Shown here piece after piece: positions 25,747 through 34,642 of a stretch of DNA of 64,000 bases. Numbering within the stretch: position 1 is the first letter of the stretch; each line of letters begins with the position of its first letter. The DNA comes from Methylotenera sp965234545 (GTDB lineage: Bacteria; Pseudomonadota; Gammaproteobacteria; Burkholderiales; Methylophilaceae). The stretch spans positions 682,001-746,000 of the forward strand of contig OZ248348.1 in NCBI GenBank assembly GCA_965234545.1. Direction: 5' to 3'. The notes under the pieces were generated by a model. That model saw nothing but the letters and a program-made list of their open reading frames with translations, made no database searches and had not been told where the DNA came from. Both the position numbers and the translations under genes were made by a program.

Positions 25747-26307
25747 TTATTTTAAAACGCGGTTTCTGTATTCGCCGGTACGGGTGTCGATTTCAATCTT
25801 GTCACCCTGTGCGCAGAATAAAGGTACTGGCAATTCAAAGCCTGAAGCCAATTTAGCCGGTTTCATTACTTTACCTGAGGTGTCGCCTTTTACCGCTGGT
25901 TCGGTGTAGGTGATTTCACGGACTACGGTGGTTGGCAACTCAACAGAGATGGCTTTTTCGTTGTAAAAACGGATGTCTACTGGCATGCCGTCTTCTAGGT
26001 AGGGAAGCACGTCTTCCATGAATTCCGCATCCACGTCGTATTGGTTGTAATCGGCATCCATGAACACATAGCTTGGATCGGCAAAGTAAGAATAGGTCGC
26101 TTCTTTTTTCTCTAAAATAACGACTTCAAACTTGTCGCCGGCACCGTAAATGGTTTCGCTAGGCGTGTCGGTTAACAAGTTTTTAAATTTCATTTTTACT
26201 ACAGCCGTGCTACGACCAGATTTGGTGTATTCGGCTTTAACCACGACCAATGGGTCACTGCCGACCATAATCACATTACCGGCGCGAAGTTCTTGTGCTG
26301 TTTTCAT
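25747..26307 (-). CDS. efp: Elongation factor P (arginine-32 type)
   Basis: Translation factor that binds between the P and E sites and rescues ribosomes stalled at polyproline. Three beta-barrel domains in 186 residues. The tip loop of domain I reads KSGRSTAV with Arg at position 32, where E. coli has the beta-lysylated Lys; Arg32 forms are activated by rhamnosylation through EarP, whose gene is directly upstream on the same strand. A terminator-like hairpin (26369-26389) and a promoter (26337-26365) separate it from earP, so efp is transcribed on its own. Confidence 0.97.
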   Translation of the reverse strand: MKTAQELRAGNVIMVGSDPLVVVKAEYTKSGRSTAVVKMKFKNLLTDTPSETIYGAGDKFEVVILEKKEATYSYFADPSYVFMDADYNQYDVDAEFMEDVLPYLEDGMPVDIRFYNEKAISVELPTTVVREITYTEPAVKGDTSGKVMKPAKLASGFELPVPLFCAQGDKIEIDTRTGEYRNRVLK

Positions 26308-26336
26308 AAATTTGCCCTGCCAAAATAAGGGGTTAG

Positions 26337-26365
26337 TAAATAGTTAAGTGCTGCGCTTATGTTAA
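26337..26365 (-). promoter_or_regulatory. Sigma-70 promoter of efp
   Basis: On the minus strand, TTAACA (26360-26365) and TATTTA (26337-26342) are separated by 17 bp. It stands 30 bp before the efp ATG and just after the earP terminator. Confidence 0.55.
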
Positions 26366-26368
26366 GAA

Positions 26369-26389
26369 AAAGCCATTTAAAATGGCTTT
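26369..26389 (-). terminator. Intrinsic terminator after earP
   Basis: Minus-strand AAAGCCATT-TTA-AATGGCTTT is followed by more T residues, 35 bp after the earP stop. It isolates efp from earP readthrough. The stem is AT-rich, so efficiency is uncertain. Confidence 0.6.
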
Positions 26390-26423
26390 AAAAAGAACGT
26401 GTGCTAAGCATCAAAGGCGCGAA

Positions 26424-27584
26424 TTATACCTTATTTTCTGTTAATTTTTCATTAAAACTCAGCAATTTGCTGAGCAAATCCGGCTGCTTGGTCAGCCTAT
26501 TCGCTTCCGCTAGCGCATGCTCCTTAGCTAGGCTTAAGGCCTGCATAAGCTCAGTGAAAATCTTGCTGTCGTGCATTTTGGCATCCGACCATGCAAAATG
26601 GGCTGCAGTTAATAGGGCGCTTAATTCTGGGCTGGCCTGCTTGCTGTAACGATCTAAAAAAGCCTGCATTTTCTTCAAATGCGTGCCCTCCTCTTGTATA
26701 TAGGGCTGCCAAATAAAGGCTTGGCCTGCCCATATGGCACGCACCCAACTGTCTTCACCGCGCACAAAATTGCAGTCGCATGACCAAAGTAAGCGATCGT
26801 AATTGTCTTGGCTTAAGAAGGGGATGGGCTGCACGGTGATGTTGCGCTTTTTCAAGTCTAGCCCAGCACCCCGTGCAAAATCCGGGAAGAGCTCAGCTGT
26901 ACTGTGTAGCAGGCTGGCTGGAAAGAATAGGGTGACGGCTTGATCCACGCTATGCAAGCCGGCTAGCAAGGAAGGAACGTTGGCTTGCGGGTAGCAAAAT
27001 AATGAAATCTTCAGGCTGTTTTCTATGGCTGCCATGCCCTGCTCACAGCCTAGCGCTTGCCAAAATTGGCTTTGTGCCTGGGCATCCTTGCTGTAAGCGA
27101 TGCGCTTAGCGATAAGGTCGCGCTCGCGTAGTAAGCCACCGGTGTGTATTTCAAAGCCAGGAAAGAAAAAATGCTTGGTGATGGGCAATTGCGCTTGCGG
27201 GGAAGGTTTGCCATGAAAGTCGGCCACCCAGTCCTCGGCGGACAGGTAGTCCAGGTTAATCCAACGCGATTGCTGCACCACCATTTTTTCCAAATAAGCC
27301 AGGGGTAAGCCGCATGAAAAAGTCTCTAGCACGGTAGCGGCAGGCATGACCGCTTCGTTTGGCCAAGTGCAGACCTTCACGCCGGCAATGTCTTGTTGCG
27401 CTAGCTTAAGGTTTAATTGCGGCACAATGTGGGCGGCGGCCGGCATGTCGTCTATGAATAGGCGCACCCTTAATGCTTGTTCATTTGCCAATTGCTGGCA
27501 TAAGCGCCAGCACACTCCAATGTCGCCATGGTTGTCGACAATTTTGCAAAATACATCCCAAGTTTGTAAGGCGGATTTGATCAC
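26424..27584 (-). CDS. earP: EF-P arginine rhamnosyltransferase EarP
   Basis: GT-B inverting glycosyltransferase that moves rhamnose from dTDP-rhamnose to Arg32 of EF-P, which that branch of EF-P needs for polyproline rescue. The N-terminus WDVFCKIVDNHGDIGVCWRLCQQLA holds the catalytic Asp region seen in the family. ETFSCGLP, INLDYLSAEDWV and CNFVRGEDSWVRAIWAGQAFIWQPY in the C-terminal donor-binding half are characteristic. The 386 residues match. The genetic order greB-earP-efp and the Arg32 of EF-P agree with the assignment. Confidence 0.95.
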   Translation of the reverse strand: MIKSALQTWDVFCKIVDNHGDIGVCWRLCQQLANEQALRVRLFIDDMPAAAHIVPQLNLKLAQQDIAGVKVCTWPNEAVMPAATVLETFSCGLPLAYLEKMVVQQSRWINLDYLSAEDWVADFHGKPSPQAQLPITKHFFFPGFEIHTGGLLRERDLIAKRIAYSKDAQAQSQFWQALGCEQGMAAIENSLKISLFCYPQANVPSLLAGLHSVDQAVTLFFPASLLHSTAELFPDFARGAGLDLKKRNITVQPIPFLSQDNYDRLLWSCDCNFVRGEDSWVRAIWAGQAFIWQPYIQEEGTHLKKMQAFLDRYSKQASPELSALLTAAHFAWSDAKMHDSKIFTELMQALSLAKEHALAEANRLTKQPDLLSKLLSFNEKLTENKV

Positions 27585-27587
27585 GAT

Positions 27588-28100
27588 TTAAGCGGGCTTG
27601 CTGCCATCTTGATCTGCTGCTTGGTAGCTCACTTCGACGATCTCGTATTGCTCGTCTCCGGCTGGCGTGCTGACCTTGATAACATCGCCTACTTGCTTGC
27701 CTAGCATGGCCTTAGCCAGTGGTGAGACCCAGCTAATGTAGCCTGTGGAGGGATTTAATTCGTCCTTGCCGACGATGCGGTAGCGATGTTCGCTGTCGTT
27801 TTTGAGAGCGAACAAGCTGACCCAAGCACCAAAAAATACTTTTTCTAAGCCTTGTTGGGTGGCCGGATCGACAATGACGGCGGCGTCCATGCGCTGCATC
27901 AAGAAACGTAAGCGGCTGTCGATTTGCCGTAAGCGGCGTTTGCCATAAATGTAATCGCCGTTTTCACTGCGGTCGCCATTGCTGGCTGCCCATGACACCA
28001 CCTTGACCAAGGCCGGCCGTTCTACCTTGAGCAGGGCCTGAAATTCTGCTTCAAGCGCGGCATGCCCTTGTGGGGTAATGTAATTTTTTTCTTCAGCCAT
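27588..28100 (-). CDS. greB: Transcription elongation factor GreB
   Basis: Enters the RNA polymerase secondary channel and stimulates cleavage of backtracked RNA. An N-terminal coiled coil (about residues 8-80) carries acidic tip residues in ASNGDRSENGDYIYGKRRLRQID, the GreB form of the Gre tip; the C-terminal FKBP-like domain has VFFGAWVSLF and SPLAKAMLGKQVGDVIKV. The 170 residues are typical. It lies 3 bp before earP on the same strand, so they are probably co-transcribed. Confidence 0.95.
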   Translation of the reverse strand: MAEEKNYITPQGHAALEAEFQALLKVERPALVKVVSWAASNGDRSENGDYIYGKRRLRQIDSRLRFLMQRMDAAVIVDPATQQGLEKVFFGAWVSLFALKNDSEHRYRIVGKDELNPSTGYISWVSPLAKAMLGKQVGDVIKVSTPAGDEQYEIVEVSYQAADQDGSKPA

Positions 28101-28115
28101 GGCTATGCGGCTTGC

Positions 28116-28493
28116 TTACTTTTCTAATACGACCAGCTCGTCGACAAAATATGCTGTTTCGCCAAAGCAAGAAGAGGGGATGCCTTGGTGTTCTTGGTAG
28201 TGAATTTTCACCCTTAGGCCCATTGATTCGTTTACTTTTTTGGCTACTGCGTCATCATGAACCGTGAAGAAAAACTTTTCTGCCTGGGTGCCAGGCATGG
28301 ACACCAATACAATCTCGCCTTCCCAGGTTTTGCATAGGTAGCCTTTCAGCGAAAATTTTTGCACGTAGCCGGCTCGCTCGCCTGAAGAGTAGACCCAGTT
28401 TAGGCTAGCCCAGGTGTATAAACTAAATAGCAGGGCGGGTAAGACGATTAGCCCAAGGCCAATCTTGATGGAGTTTTTAATTGTTAGGGACAT
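28116..28493 (-). CDS. Hypothetical small membrane-anchored protein
   Basis: 125 residues with one N-terminal membrane segment (about residues 11-30, IGLGLIVLPALLFSLYTWA) and a periplasmic-looking domain containing SGERAGYVQKFSLKGYLCKTWEGEIVLVSMPG. This RAGxxxKFSxKGxLxKTWEGE pattern is shared by an uncharacterised bacterial family, some members of which carry misleading dehydrogenase names; I see no nucleotide-binding motif. Two Cys (in YLCKTW and SSCFGE) could form a disulfide. It lies 15 bp upstream of greB on the same strand and may head greB-earP. The function is unknown. Confidence 0.8.
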   Translation of the reverse strand: MSLTIKNSIKIGLGLIVLPALLFSLYTWASLNWVYSSGERAGYVQKFSLKGYLCKTWEGEIVLVSMPGTQAEKFFFTVHDDAVAKKVNESMGLRVKIHYQEHQGIPSSCFGETAYFVDELVVLEK

Positions 28494-28663
28494 GATTAAG
28501 CGTGCAGTAAACCTTTGTTGTTAATGCCTTAGCGTATGCGCTGATAAGCACAATGGATGGACTGAGTGAACCATATACACGGTGCCTAGTCTGTTACATT
28601 GCATTTAATTTTAACACCTTAGTGCATTACTTGATCAAGCCTAAATTTTATAAGGGTGACATA

Positions 28664-29194
28664 ATGAAAAAACTGCTTTTATTCGTATTATTACTAGGAG
28701 CCACCAGCATGGCCAATGCCGCCTGTAATGAACTTTACAACCATGATCTGACCACCTTGCAAGGTGAAAAAATTAAGCTGTGCGATCACCAAGATAAGGT
28801 TATTTTGGTGGTGAATACGGCTAGCAAATGCGGTTTTACGCCACAATTTGATGCATTGGAAGGCTTGTACAGCAAGTACAAGGACAAGGGCTTATTGGTT
28901 TTGGGTTTTCCATCCAACGATTTTAGGCAAGAGCCTGGTAATGACAAGCAAATAGGCGATTTTTGCAAATTAACCTACGCGGTTAAATTCCCTATGATGA
29001 GCAAGAGCTCAGTGACGGGCGCGAATGCCAACCCTTTATACAAACAGTTGTTGGCTAAAACCGGCGAGGCGCCGCAATGGAATTTCTACAAATACTTGAT
29101 TTTGCCAGGTGGCAAGCAGGTGTATGCTTACGGCAGCATGACGCAACCGGATTCGGCTGAAATTTTAAATAAAATTAAAGCTAACTTGAAGTAA
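28664..29194 (+). CDS. Glutathione peroxidase family protein, periplasmic
   Basis: Thiol peroxidase of the glutathione peroxidase fold with a signal peptide (MKKLLLFVLLLGATSMANA), so it acts in the periplasm. The peroxidatic residue is Cys in NTASKCGFTPQ, not selenocysteine. GFPSNDFRQEPG supplies the Gln and WNFYKYLI the Trp/Asn of the active site. Start 28664 is chosen because AAGGGTG precedes it and a signal peptide follows; an upstream in-frame ATG at 28553 would add 37 residues without similarity. The reductant may be thioredoxin-like rather than glutathione. Confidence 0.92.
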   Translation: MKKLLLFVLLLGATSMANAACNELYNHDLTTLQGEKIKLCDHQDKVILVVNTASKCGFTPQFDALEGLYSKYKDKGLLVLGFPSNDFRQEPGNDKQIGDFCKLTYAVKFPMMSKSSVTGANANPLYKQLLAKTGEAPQWNFYKYLILPGGKQVYAYGSMTQPDSAEILNKIKANLK

Positions 29195-29206
29195 GTGAGC
29201 GGCAAT

Positions 29207-29236
29207 AAAAAAAGGCGCTACTAAGCGCCTTTTTTG
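29207..29236. terminator. Bidirectional terminator between gpx and ppsR
   Basis: AAAAAAAGGCGCT-ACTA-AGCGCCTTTTTTG lies between two convergent genes, 12 bp after the glutathione peroxidase stop and just before the ppsR stop, with runs on both sides. Confidence 0.9.
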
Positions 29237-29246
29237 TTTTAGGCAT

Positions 29247-30059
29247 TTAGCCCTGCGTCAGGTTGTGGGTCTTTTCCATGATGATGGCAGACAGCTCTTC
29301 TACTGAGCGGCTGGTTGAGTCCGCCCACGTGATACCGGCATTACGCATTAGATTTTCTGCGGTGGCAATTTCCTTACGGCAGTTCTCAAGCGAGGCGTAG
29401 AAGCTACCAAATCGGCGCTCGCTTCGCACGGCATGCAAACGTTCTGGCTTGATGGTTAAACCAAAAATTTTATCTAAATGCTTGTGTAAAATTGCCGGCA
29501 GGGTGCCGCGTTCAAAGTCTTCGGGAATCAAGGGGTAGTTGGCGGCTTTGATGCCAAACTGCATGGCCAAGTAAACGCTGGTAGGGGTTTTGCCGCAACG
29601 GGATACGCCGACCAAGATGACTTGCGCTTCCTCTAAGCCGGAATTGGTCATGCCGTCATCGTGGTTTAGGGTGAAGTTTACCGCTTCCATGCGGTCATTG
29701 TATTTGCTACCCATGATGCTATGGGCAATGCCCGCGCCTGTGAGCGGTTGCTGGGCTAATTCCACCCCCAGTGGATCGATAAAGGCGCTGAACAAATCGA
29801 TAAAATAGGCGTTGGATTCCTTCAAGGCATTGCGCAGTTCTATGCTACCAATTGACATGATGACCACGGGGCGACCACCATTGACTTCCGCTGCTTGCAG
29901 AATGGCCTCTTGCGCCAGCATGATTTTATCTAGGGTGTCGGTAAACGGCATGCGCACTTGGCTAAAGCTGGTGCTAGGAAAATGCTCCAGTAATTTACCC
30001 AAGGCGCCGGCGGTGATACCGGTACCGTCTGAGATAAAAAAAACGGTCCGGTTTATCAT
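29247..30059 (-). CDS. ppsR: PEP synthase regulatory protein (bifunctional kinase/pyrophosphorylase)
   Basis: Regulates phosphoenolpyruvate synthase: ADP-dependent phosphorylation of a Thr on PpsA inactivates it, and phosphate-dependent removal restores it. The family (DUF299) signature FFISDGTGITAGALGKLL is at the N-terminus, and the P-loop GVSRCGKTPTS lies at about residues 150-160. The 270 residues are standard. It follows ppsA on the same strand with a 28-bp gap, the expected pair. Confidence 0.95.
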   Translation of the reverse strand: MINRTVFFISDGTGITAGALGKLLEHFPSTSFSQVRMPFTDTLDKIMLAQEAILQAAEVNGGRPVVIMSIGSIELRNALKESNAYFIDLFSAFIDPLGVELAQQPLTGAGIAHSIMGSKYNDRMEAVNFTLNHDDGMTNSGLEEAQVILVGVSRCGKTPTSVYLAMQFGIKAANYPLIPEDFERGTLPAILHKHLDKIFGLTIKPERLHAVRSERRFGSFYASLENCRKEIATAENLMRNAGITWADSTSRSVEELSAIIMEKTHNLTQG

Positions 30060-30087
30060 GGTTGCCTAATAAGCTTGCTGTGCACGC

Positions 30088-32460
30088 TTATTTTTTGGTG
30101 AGGCGTTGCCAAGTACTGACCACGGTATCGGGGTTGAGCGACATGGATTGGATGCCTTCGGCCAATAACCACTCGGCAAAGTCTGGGTGGTCAGATGGGC
30201 CCTGACCGCATATGCCTACGTATTTGCCTAAGCGATTGCAGGTTTGTATGGCCATTTTGATTAAGACTTTGACCGCGTCATTACGCTCGTCAAAGCCGTC
30301 GGCTAAGATGCCGGAATCGCGGTCCATGCCCAGTGTTAACTGGGTTAAATCGTTAGAGCCGATAGAGAAGCCATCAAAATGCGCTAAAAATTGCTCAGCC
30401 AACAAGGCGTTGGATGGGATCTCGCACATCATGATGATGCGTAGGCCATTTTCGCCGCGTTTAAGGCCATTGGCCGCCATGATATCGATAACGGCTTTGG
30501 CCTCGTCTAAAGTGCGGACGAATGGAATCATCAGTTCCACGTTGGTTAAACCCATTTCATCGCGGACTTTTTTCATGGCCGTGCATTCCATGGCAAAGCA
30601 TTCTTTAAAGTCTTCGGCCATGTAGCGTGCCGCACCACGGAAACCTATCATTGGGTTTTCTTCGTCCGGTTCGTAGATGTCGCCACCTACTAATTTTTTG
30701 TATTCATTGGATTTAAAATCCGAGGTACGCACAATGACCGGTTTTGGGTAAAACGCAGCGGCAATGGTGGCGACACCTTCCGCTACTTTATCTATGTAAA
30801 ACTGCTTAGGATTAGCGTAGCCGCGTGTGCGGTTTTTAATGGTGGCCTTGACTGCGGTAGGCATGGCGTCCACGTTTAATATGGCTTTAGGGTGTATGCC
30901 CACCATGTTGTTAATTACGAATTCCAAGCGGGCTAGACCAACACCGTCGTTAGGCGTTTTAGCAAAACCAAAAGCCATGTCTGGGTTACCCACGTTCATC
31001 ATGATTTTGCACGGGGCTTTAGTTAGGGCCGCCGCCGCTTGTGTGCTGACTTCGTAATCCAATGCGCCATGGTAAACAAAGCCTGATTCGCCTTCGGCGC
31101 AAGATACGGTGACCACTTCGCCTTCACGCAAGATGTCGGTCGCATTGACTGAGCCCACGATGGCAGGTATGCCCAATTCACGAGCGATAATCGCCGCATG
31201 GCAAGTGCGTCCGCCACGGTTGGTGACCAGTGCGCTGGCACGTTTCATCACCGGTTCCCAGTTAGGGTCTGTCATGTCCGCCACCAGCACGTCACCCGGT
31301 TGGACCAAGTGCATGTCAGCTGGATCGAGCACAATGCGTACCGGACCCACGCCCACTTTTTGTGTCACCGCGCGGCCCACTACCAATGGCGTGGCTTGGT
31401 GCTTGTTAAGCTTGAAGGTTTCCGTCACGTTGTTTAGGGATTCTTGCGATTTCACCGTTTCAGGGCGTGCTTGCAAGATGTAGAGTTTGTTGTCTATGCC
31501 GTTTTTACCCCATTCTATGTCCATTGGGCAGCCATAGTGCGCCTCTATGGTCATGGCGTAGCGTGCTAATTCTAAAACATCGTCATTGCTTAATGAGTAA
31601 CGGTCGCTGTCAGCCGCATCCACGTCTACGGTGTGGGTGCTTTTGCCGGCTTGGGTAGCATCCGAGAACACCATTTTGATCAATTTTGAACCCATGGTGC
31701 GGCGCACGATGGAAGCTTTTCCTTGCGCCAAGGTAGGCTTGTGTACGTAAAATTCGTCCGGGTTGACGGCGCCTTGCACCACGGTTTCGCCTAAGCCATA
31801 GGACGAAGTGATGAAGACCACGTCTTTGAAACCGGACTCGGTGTCTATGGTAAACATGACACCGGCGCAGCCGATGTCGCTGCGTACCATTTGTTGAACG
31901 CCAGCGGATAGGGCGACGTCAGCGTGCACAAAGCCTTTGTGCACGCGGTAGGAGATGGCTCTGTCGTTGTACAAAGAGGCAAACACTTCTTTGATGGCGT
32001 GCAAGATGTTGTCTAGGCCGTGTATGTTTAAGAAGGATTCTTGTTGACCGGCAAACGAGGCATCGGGTAAATCCTCTGCGGTGGCTGAGGAGCGTACGGC
32101 GAAGGTCGCGCCTTTACCGGATTTAGCAATAAGGTTCTCGTAGTGTTCAGCGATGGCTTTATCTAAAGCGGCTGGGAACGGTGCGGCCATAATCCATTCG
32201 CGAACTTGTTTACCGCATACCGCCAAGGCTTGTGTGTCATCTACGTTGAGTGTTTCTAAGGCAGCATTGATTTTAACGTCTAAGCCATTCACCTTTAAAA
32301 ATTCGCGAAAGGCGTCGGCTGTGGTGGCAAAGCCGGTTGGAACACGCACGCCCTTTGCCGACAGCTGAGAAATCATCTCACCTAAGGAGGCGTTTTTGCC
32401 GCCTACAGAAGGTACATCGACGTTTCTTAATTTTTCAAATGGAATAACGTGGGCAGACAT
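30088..32460 (-). CDS. ppsA: Phosphoenolpyruvate synthase
   Basis: Converts pyruvate and ATP to PEP, AMP and phosphate, feeding gluconeogenesis from the pyruvate made by RuMP assimilation. The N-terminal ATP-grasp domain (LRNVDVPSVGGKNASLGEM, FAVRSSATAEDLPDASFAGQQESFLN), the swivelling phosphohistidine domain (TNRGGRTCHAAIIARELGIP) and the C-terminal PEP/pyruvate barrel (GFSIGSNDLTQLTLGMDRDS, GICGQGPSDHP) are all complete. The 790 residues are normal. It is divergent from the methanopterin operon, with a palindrome (32524-32541) in the shared control region. Confidence 0.97.
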   Translation of the reverse strand: MSAHVIPFEKLRNVDVPSVGGKNASLGEMISQLSAKGVRVPTGFATTADAFREFLKVNGLDVKINAALETLNVDDTQALAVCGKQVREWIMAAPFPAALDKAIAEHYENLIAKSGKGATFAVRSSATAEDLPDASFAGQQESFLNIHGLDNILHAIKEVFASLYNDRAISYRVHKGFVHADVALSAGVQQMVRSDIGCAGVMFTIDTESGFKDVVFITSSYGLGETVVQGAVNPDEFYVHKPTLAQGKASIVRRTMGSKLIKMVFSDATQAGKSTHTVDVDAADSDRYSLSNDDVLELARYAMTIEAHYGCPMDIEWGKNGIDNKLYILQARPETVKSQESLNNVTETFKLNKHQATPLVVGRAVTQKVGVGPVRIVLDPADMHLVQPGDVLVADMTDPNWEPVMKRASALVTNRGGRTCHAAIIARELGIPAIVGSVNATDILREGEVVTVSCAEGESGFVYHGALDYEVSTQAAAALTKAPCKIMMNVGNPDMAFGFAKTPNDGVGLARLEFVINNMVGIHPKAILNVDAMPTAVKATIKNRTRGYANPKQFYIDKVAEGVATIAAAFYPKPVIVRTSDFKSNEYKKLVGGDIYEPDEENPMIGFRGAARYMAEDFKECFAMECTAMKKVRDEMGLTNVELMIPFVRTLDEAKAVIDIMAANGLKRGENGLRIIMMCEIPSNALLAEQFLAHFDGFSIGSNDLTQLTLGMDRDSGILADGFDERNDAVKVLIKMAIQTCNRLGKYVGICGQGPSDHPDFAEWLLAEGIQSMSLNPDTVVSTWQRLTKK

Positions 32461-32523
32461 GTGAGTTCCTTAGGTGTTCTAACTACGGGTAAATTATGAT
32501 TAATTAACATTTTGCCTAAATTG

Positions 32524-32541
32524 TCAGGTGCTGTCACCTGA
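32524..32541. promoter_or_regulatory. Palindromic operator candidate between ppsA and mptG
   Basis: TCAGGTG-CTGT-CACCTGA has perfect 7-bp arms. It sits 64 bp before the ppsA ATG and 155 bp before the chosen start of the divergent beta-RFAP synthase gene. No T-run follows, so it is more likely a protein site than a terminator. The regulator is unknown. Confidence 0.45.
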
Positions 32542-32695
32542 AATAGCATACTAGGGTTGAAAATTAAGGCTGCAAAAGCATAAACCTATCAAAAATTAAT
32601 CCGCTAGTCTAAAATGCATCAGACCATGGTTCGTGACACCCATGACCCCAGCACACTCTAGACACAACAGCATACAAAAACAGCGATTAATACCT

Positions 32696-33673
32696 ATGCA
32701 ATTAACCCAAGCCAAGCAAGTTAAAGTGACCAGCCGTGCGCGTTTGCACATGGGTTTCTTTGATTTGCATGGGGGCTTGGGCCGCCTATACGGTGGCATA
32801 GGGTTAAGCTTGTCGGCACCGGTGCAAACCCTAACCTTAAGCTTAGCCCAGACTTGGCAAGCCGAATCCGCGGACAGCGGCCGTGCTTTAGCCATAACCC
32901 AATCGCTGATGGCTAAATTAAAGCTAAATTCCGCCCTTAAGCTTGACCTTACACAAGGCTTGCCCGAGCATGCCGGATTGGGTTCGGGCACGCAGCTGGC
33001 ATTGGCTATAGGGGCAGCCATTAGCCATTTATTTCAATTAAATTTAAGCACTAAAGAGCTGGCAGTGTTAAGCGGCAGAGGTCAGCGGTCGGGCATAGGT
33101 ATTGCGGCATTTGACCATGGCGGGCTGTTGATAGACGGTGGCCGCCGCATGGAGGCTGGCAGTACAGGCATCCCACCCTTATTGGCGCGCTATGACTTCC
33201 CTGAAGATTGGCGCATTTTGTTGGTGCTGGACAACAGCATAGCCGGCGTGCACGGTGAACATGAGCGTGCTGCCTTTGCGCAATTGCCGCCATTTTCAGA
33301 AAGCTTGGCGGCGCATTTGTGCCGGCATGTCCTAATGCAAGCGATGCCGGCCTTACTGGAGCGGGATCTGTATGCTTTTGGCCAGGCCATACAAGTGTTG
33401 CAATCACACGTCGGGGATTATTTTGCTCCCGTGCAAGGTGGTCGCTATGCCAGTGTTAAGGTGGCGGCAGTGTTGCAGCATTTATCGGCGTCTGGCGTCG
33501 CTTGTTTTGGCCAGAGCTCATGGGGGCCGACCGGCTTTGCGGTTTTTGCCGATGCGGCATCGGCCGAAGCGCACCTGAGCCAGTTGAAAACCAAGTTTGC
33601 GCAAAGTGGGCTTAGTTGGATAATCTGCAGCGGCTATAATCGCGGTGCCCAATTGTCCGATACAGTCGATTAA
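32696..33673 (+). CDS. mptG: Beta-ribofuranosylaminobenzene 5'-phosphate synthase
   Basis: First committed step of the (tetrahydro)methanopterin arylamine branch: p-aminobenzoate plus PRPP gives beta-RFAP, CO2 and pyrophosphate. A GHMP-type fold with SRARLHMGFFDLHG (about residues 12-25), GLPEHAGLGSGTQLALAIG and the glycine-rich RGQRSGIGIAAFDHGG is diagnostic. ATG 32696 is chosen because homologues start about ten residues before the ARLHxG motif; upstream in-frame GTG 32633 and ATG 32642 are possible. The ribosome binding site is weak. It heads the six-gene operon. PabB, which makes its substrate, is encoded at 44109. It is known as orf4 in Methylorubrum extorquens. Confidence 0.92.
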   Translation: MQLTQAKQVKVTSRARLHMGFFDLHGGLGRLYGGIGLSLSAPVQTLTLSLAQTWQAESADSGRALAITQSLMAKLKLNSALKLDLTQGLPEHAGLGSGTQLALAIGAAISHLFQLNLSTKELAVLSGRGQRSGIGIAAFDHGGLLIDGGRRMEAGSTGIPPLLARYDFPEDWRILLVLDNSIAGVHGEHERAAFAQLPPFSESLAAHLCRHVLMQAMPALLERDLYAFGQAIQVLQSHVGDYFAPVQGGRYASVKVAAVLQHLSASGVACFGQSSWGPTGFAVFADAASAEAHLSQLKTKFAQSGLSWIICSGYNRGAQLSDTVD

Positions 33674-33715
33674 CGTGTTATTAAAGCAAGCTATACTACA
33701 AAGAAACGGCAGACC

Positions 33716-34624
33716 ATGCAGACCATAAAACCCAGTATTTTGCATTTATTGACCACGGCTAAAAACGCCAGCCCATTTGACGTAAACATGGCTGTTGATG
33801 CCGGCTTTGACATTGTCATGCCGTATACCAATCTGGAGCTCGCTGAGGTGGCAGGCTTGGCGCAAGACGCGATTTTTTCCCGCAGTCCCTCAGGCGTTAA
33901 GCGTGAAGCCTTATTCATAGGCGGGCGCGATATTGATCTGGCCATGGCCATGATGGCGGCCGCTAAAAACACCATGTTTCATCCTTTTGCTTGTTCCATA
34001 TTTGCAGACCCGTCTGGCGCGTTTACTACCGCTGCGGCTATCGTGGCCAAATTGGAATGGCATTTAAAGCAGCAATTCGATCAGGCGTTGGCGGGTAAGA
34101 CGCTGTGCATTTTCGGTGCCAATGGACCGGTTGGTGGTTGTGTGGCGATTATCGCTGCGCAATTAGGCATGCAGGTGCAATTGGTGTCGCACAAATCGCT
34201 GTCGACCTTGACGGAAAAAGTGGCACGTTGGAATAGCCAATACCAATTGTCCATGCAAGTGATGGACGGTACAACGGAGCAGGCTAAAGAGCAGGCCTTA
34301 GAGCAGGCGCAATTACTGGTGTGCGCTGCGGCCGCTGGCGTAAGGCTGATTAGTCAATCGCAATTGCAACTAGCAAAAAACTTAACAGGTTTGGTGGATG
34401 TGAATGCCGTGCCTCCCTCGGCGGTGGATGGCGTCAGTTCCGAGATGGATGGGCAACTTATATTAAACGGTAGGGCGTTCGCAGTAGGTGCCTTAGCCGT
34501 AGGCCAGCTTAAGTATCAAACGCAAATGCAACTGTTAAAGCAAATGACCACGGCCGACCAGCCTGTGTACTTGGAATTTAATGCGGCATTTAAGCTTGCC
34601 CGCGACATCCTGCACGCGCATTAA
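33716..34624 (+). CDS. mtdB: NAD(P)-dependent methylene-H4MPT dehydrogenase (MtdB)
   Basis: Oxidises methylene-H4MPT to methenyl-H4MPT with NAD+ or NADP+ in formaldehyde oxidation. The N-terminus ILHLLTTAKNASPFDVNMAVDAGFD and IFSRSPSGVKREALFIGG match MtdB rather than the NADP-specific MtdA. A Rossmann motif FGANGPVGG (about residues 139-147) and VDVNAVPPSAVDGV follow. The 302 residues are typical. It lies 42 bp after mptG and 18 bp before the ATP-grasp gene, in one operon with mch, the next enzyme of the pathway. Confidence 0.94.
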   Translation: MQTIKPSILHLLTTAKNASPFDVNMAVDAGFDIVMPYTNLELAEVAGLAQDAIFSRSPSGVKREALFIGGRDIDLAMAMMAAAKNTMFHPFACSIFADPSGAFTTAAAIVAKLEWHLKQQFDQALAGKTLCIFGANGPVGGCVAIIAAQLGMQVQLVSHKSLSTLTEKVARWNSQYQLSMQVMDGTTEQAKEQALEQAQLLVCAAAAGVRLISQSQLQLAKNLTGLVDVNAVPPSAVDGVSSEMDGQLILNGRAFAVGALAVGQLKYQTQMQLLKQMTTADQPVYLEFNAAFKLARDILHAH

Positions 34625-34642
34625 GCTGTTTCAACTCCCCAT

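Noticed and set aside
31109..31483. 124-codon plus-strand ORF opposite ppsA
   Set aside because: Fully inside ppsA on the other strand; composition is that of a reverse-complement shadow.
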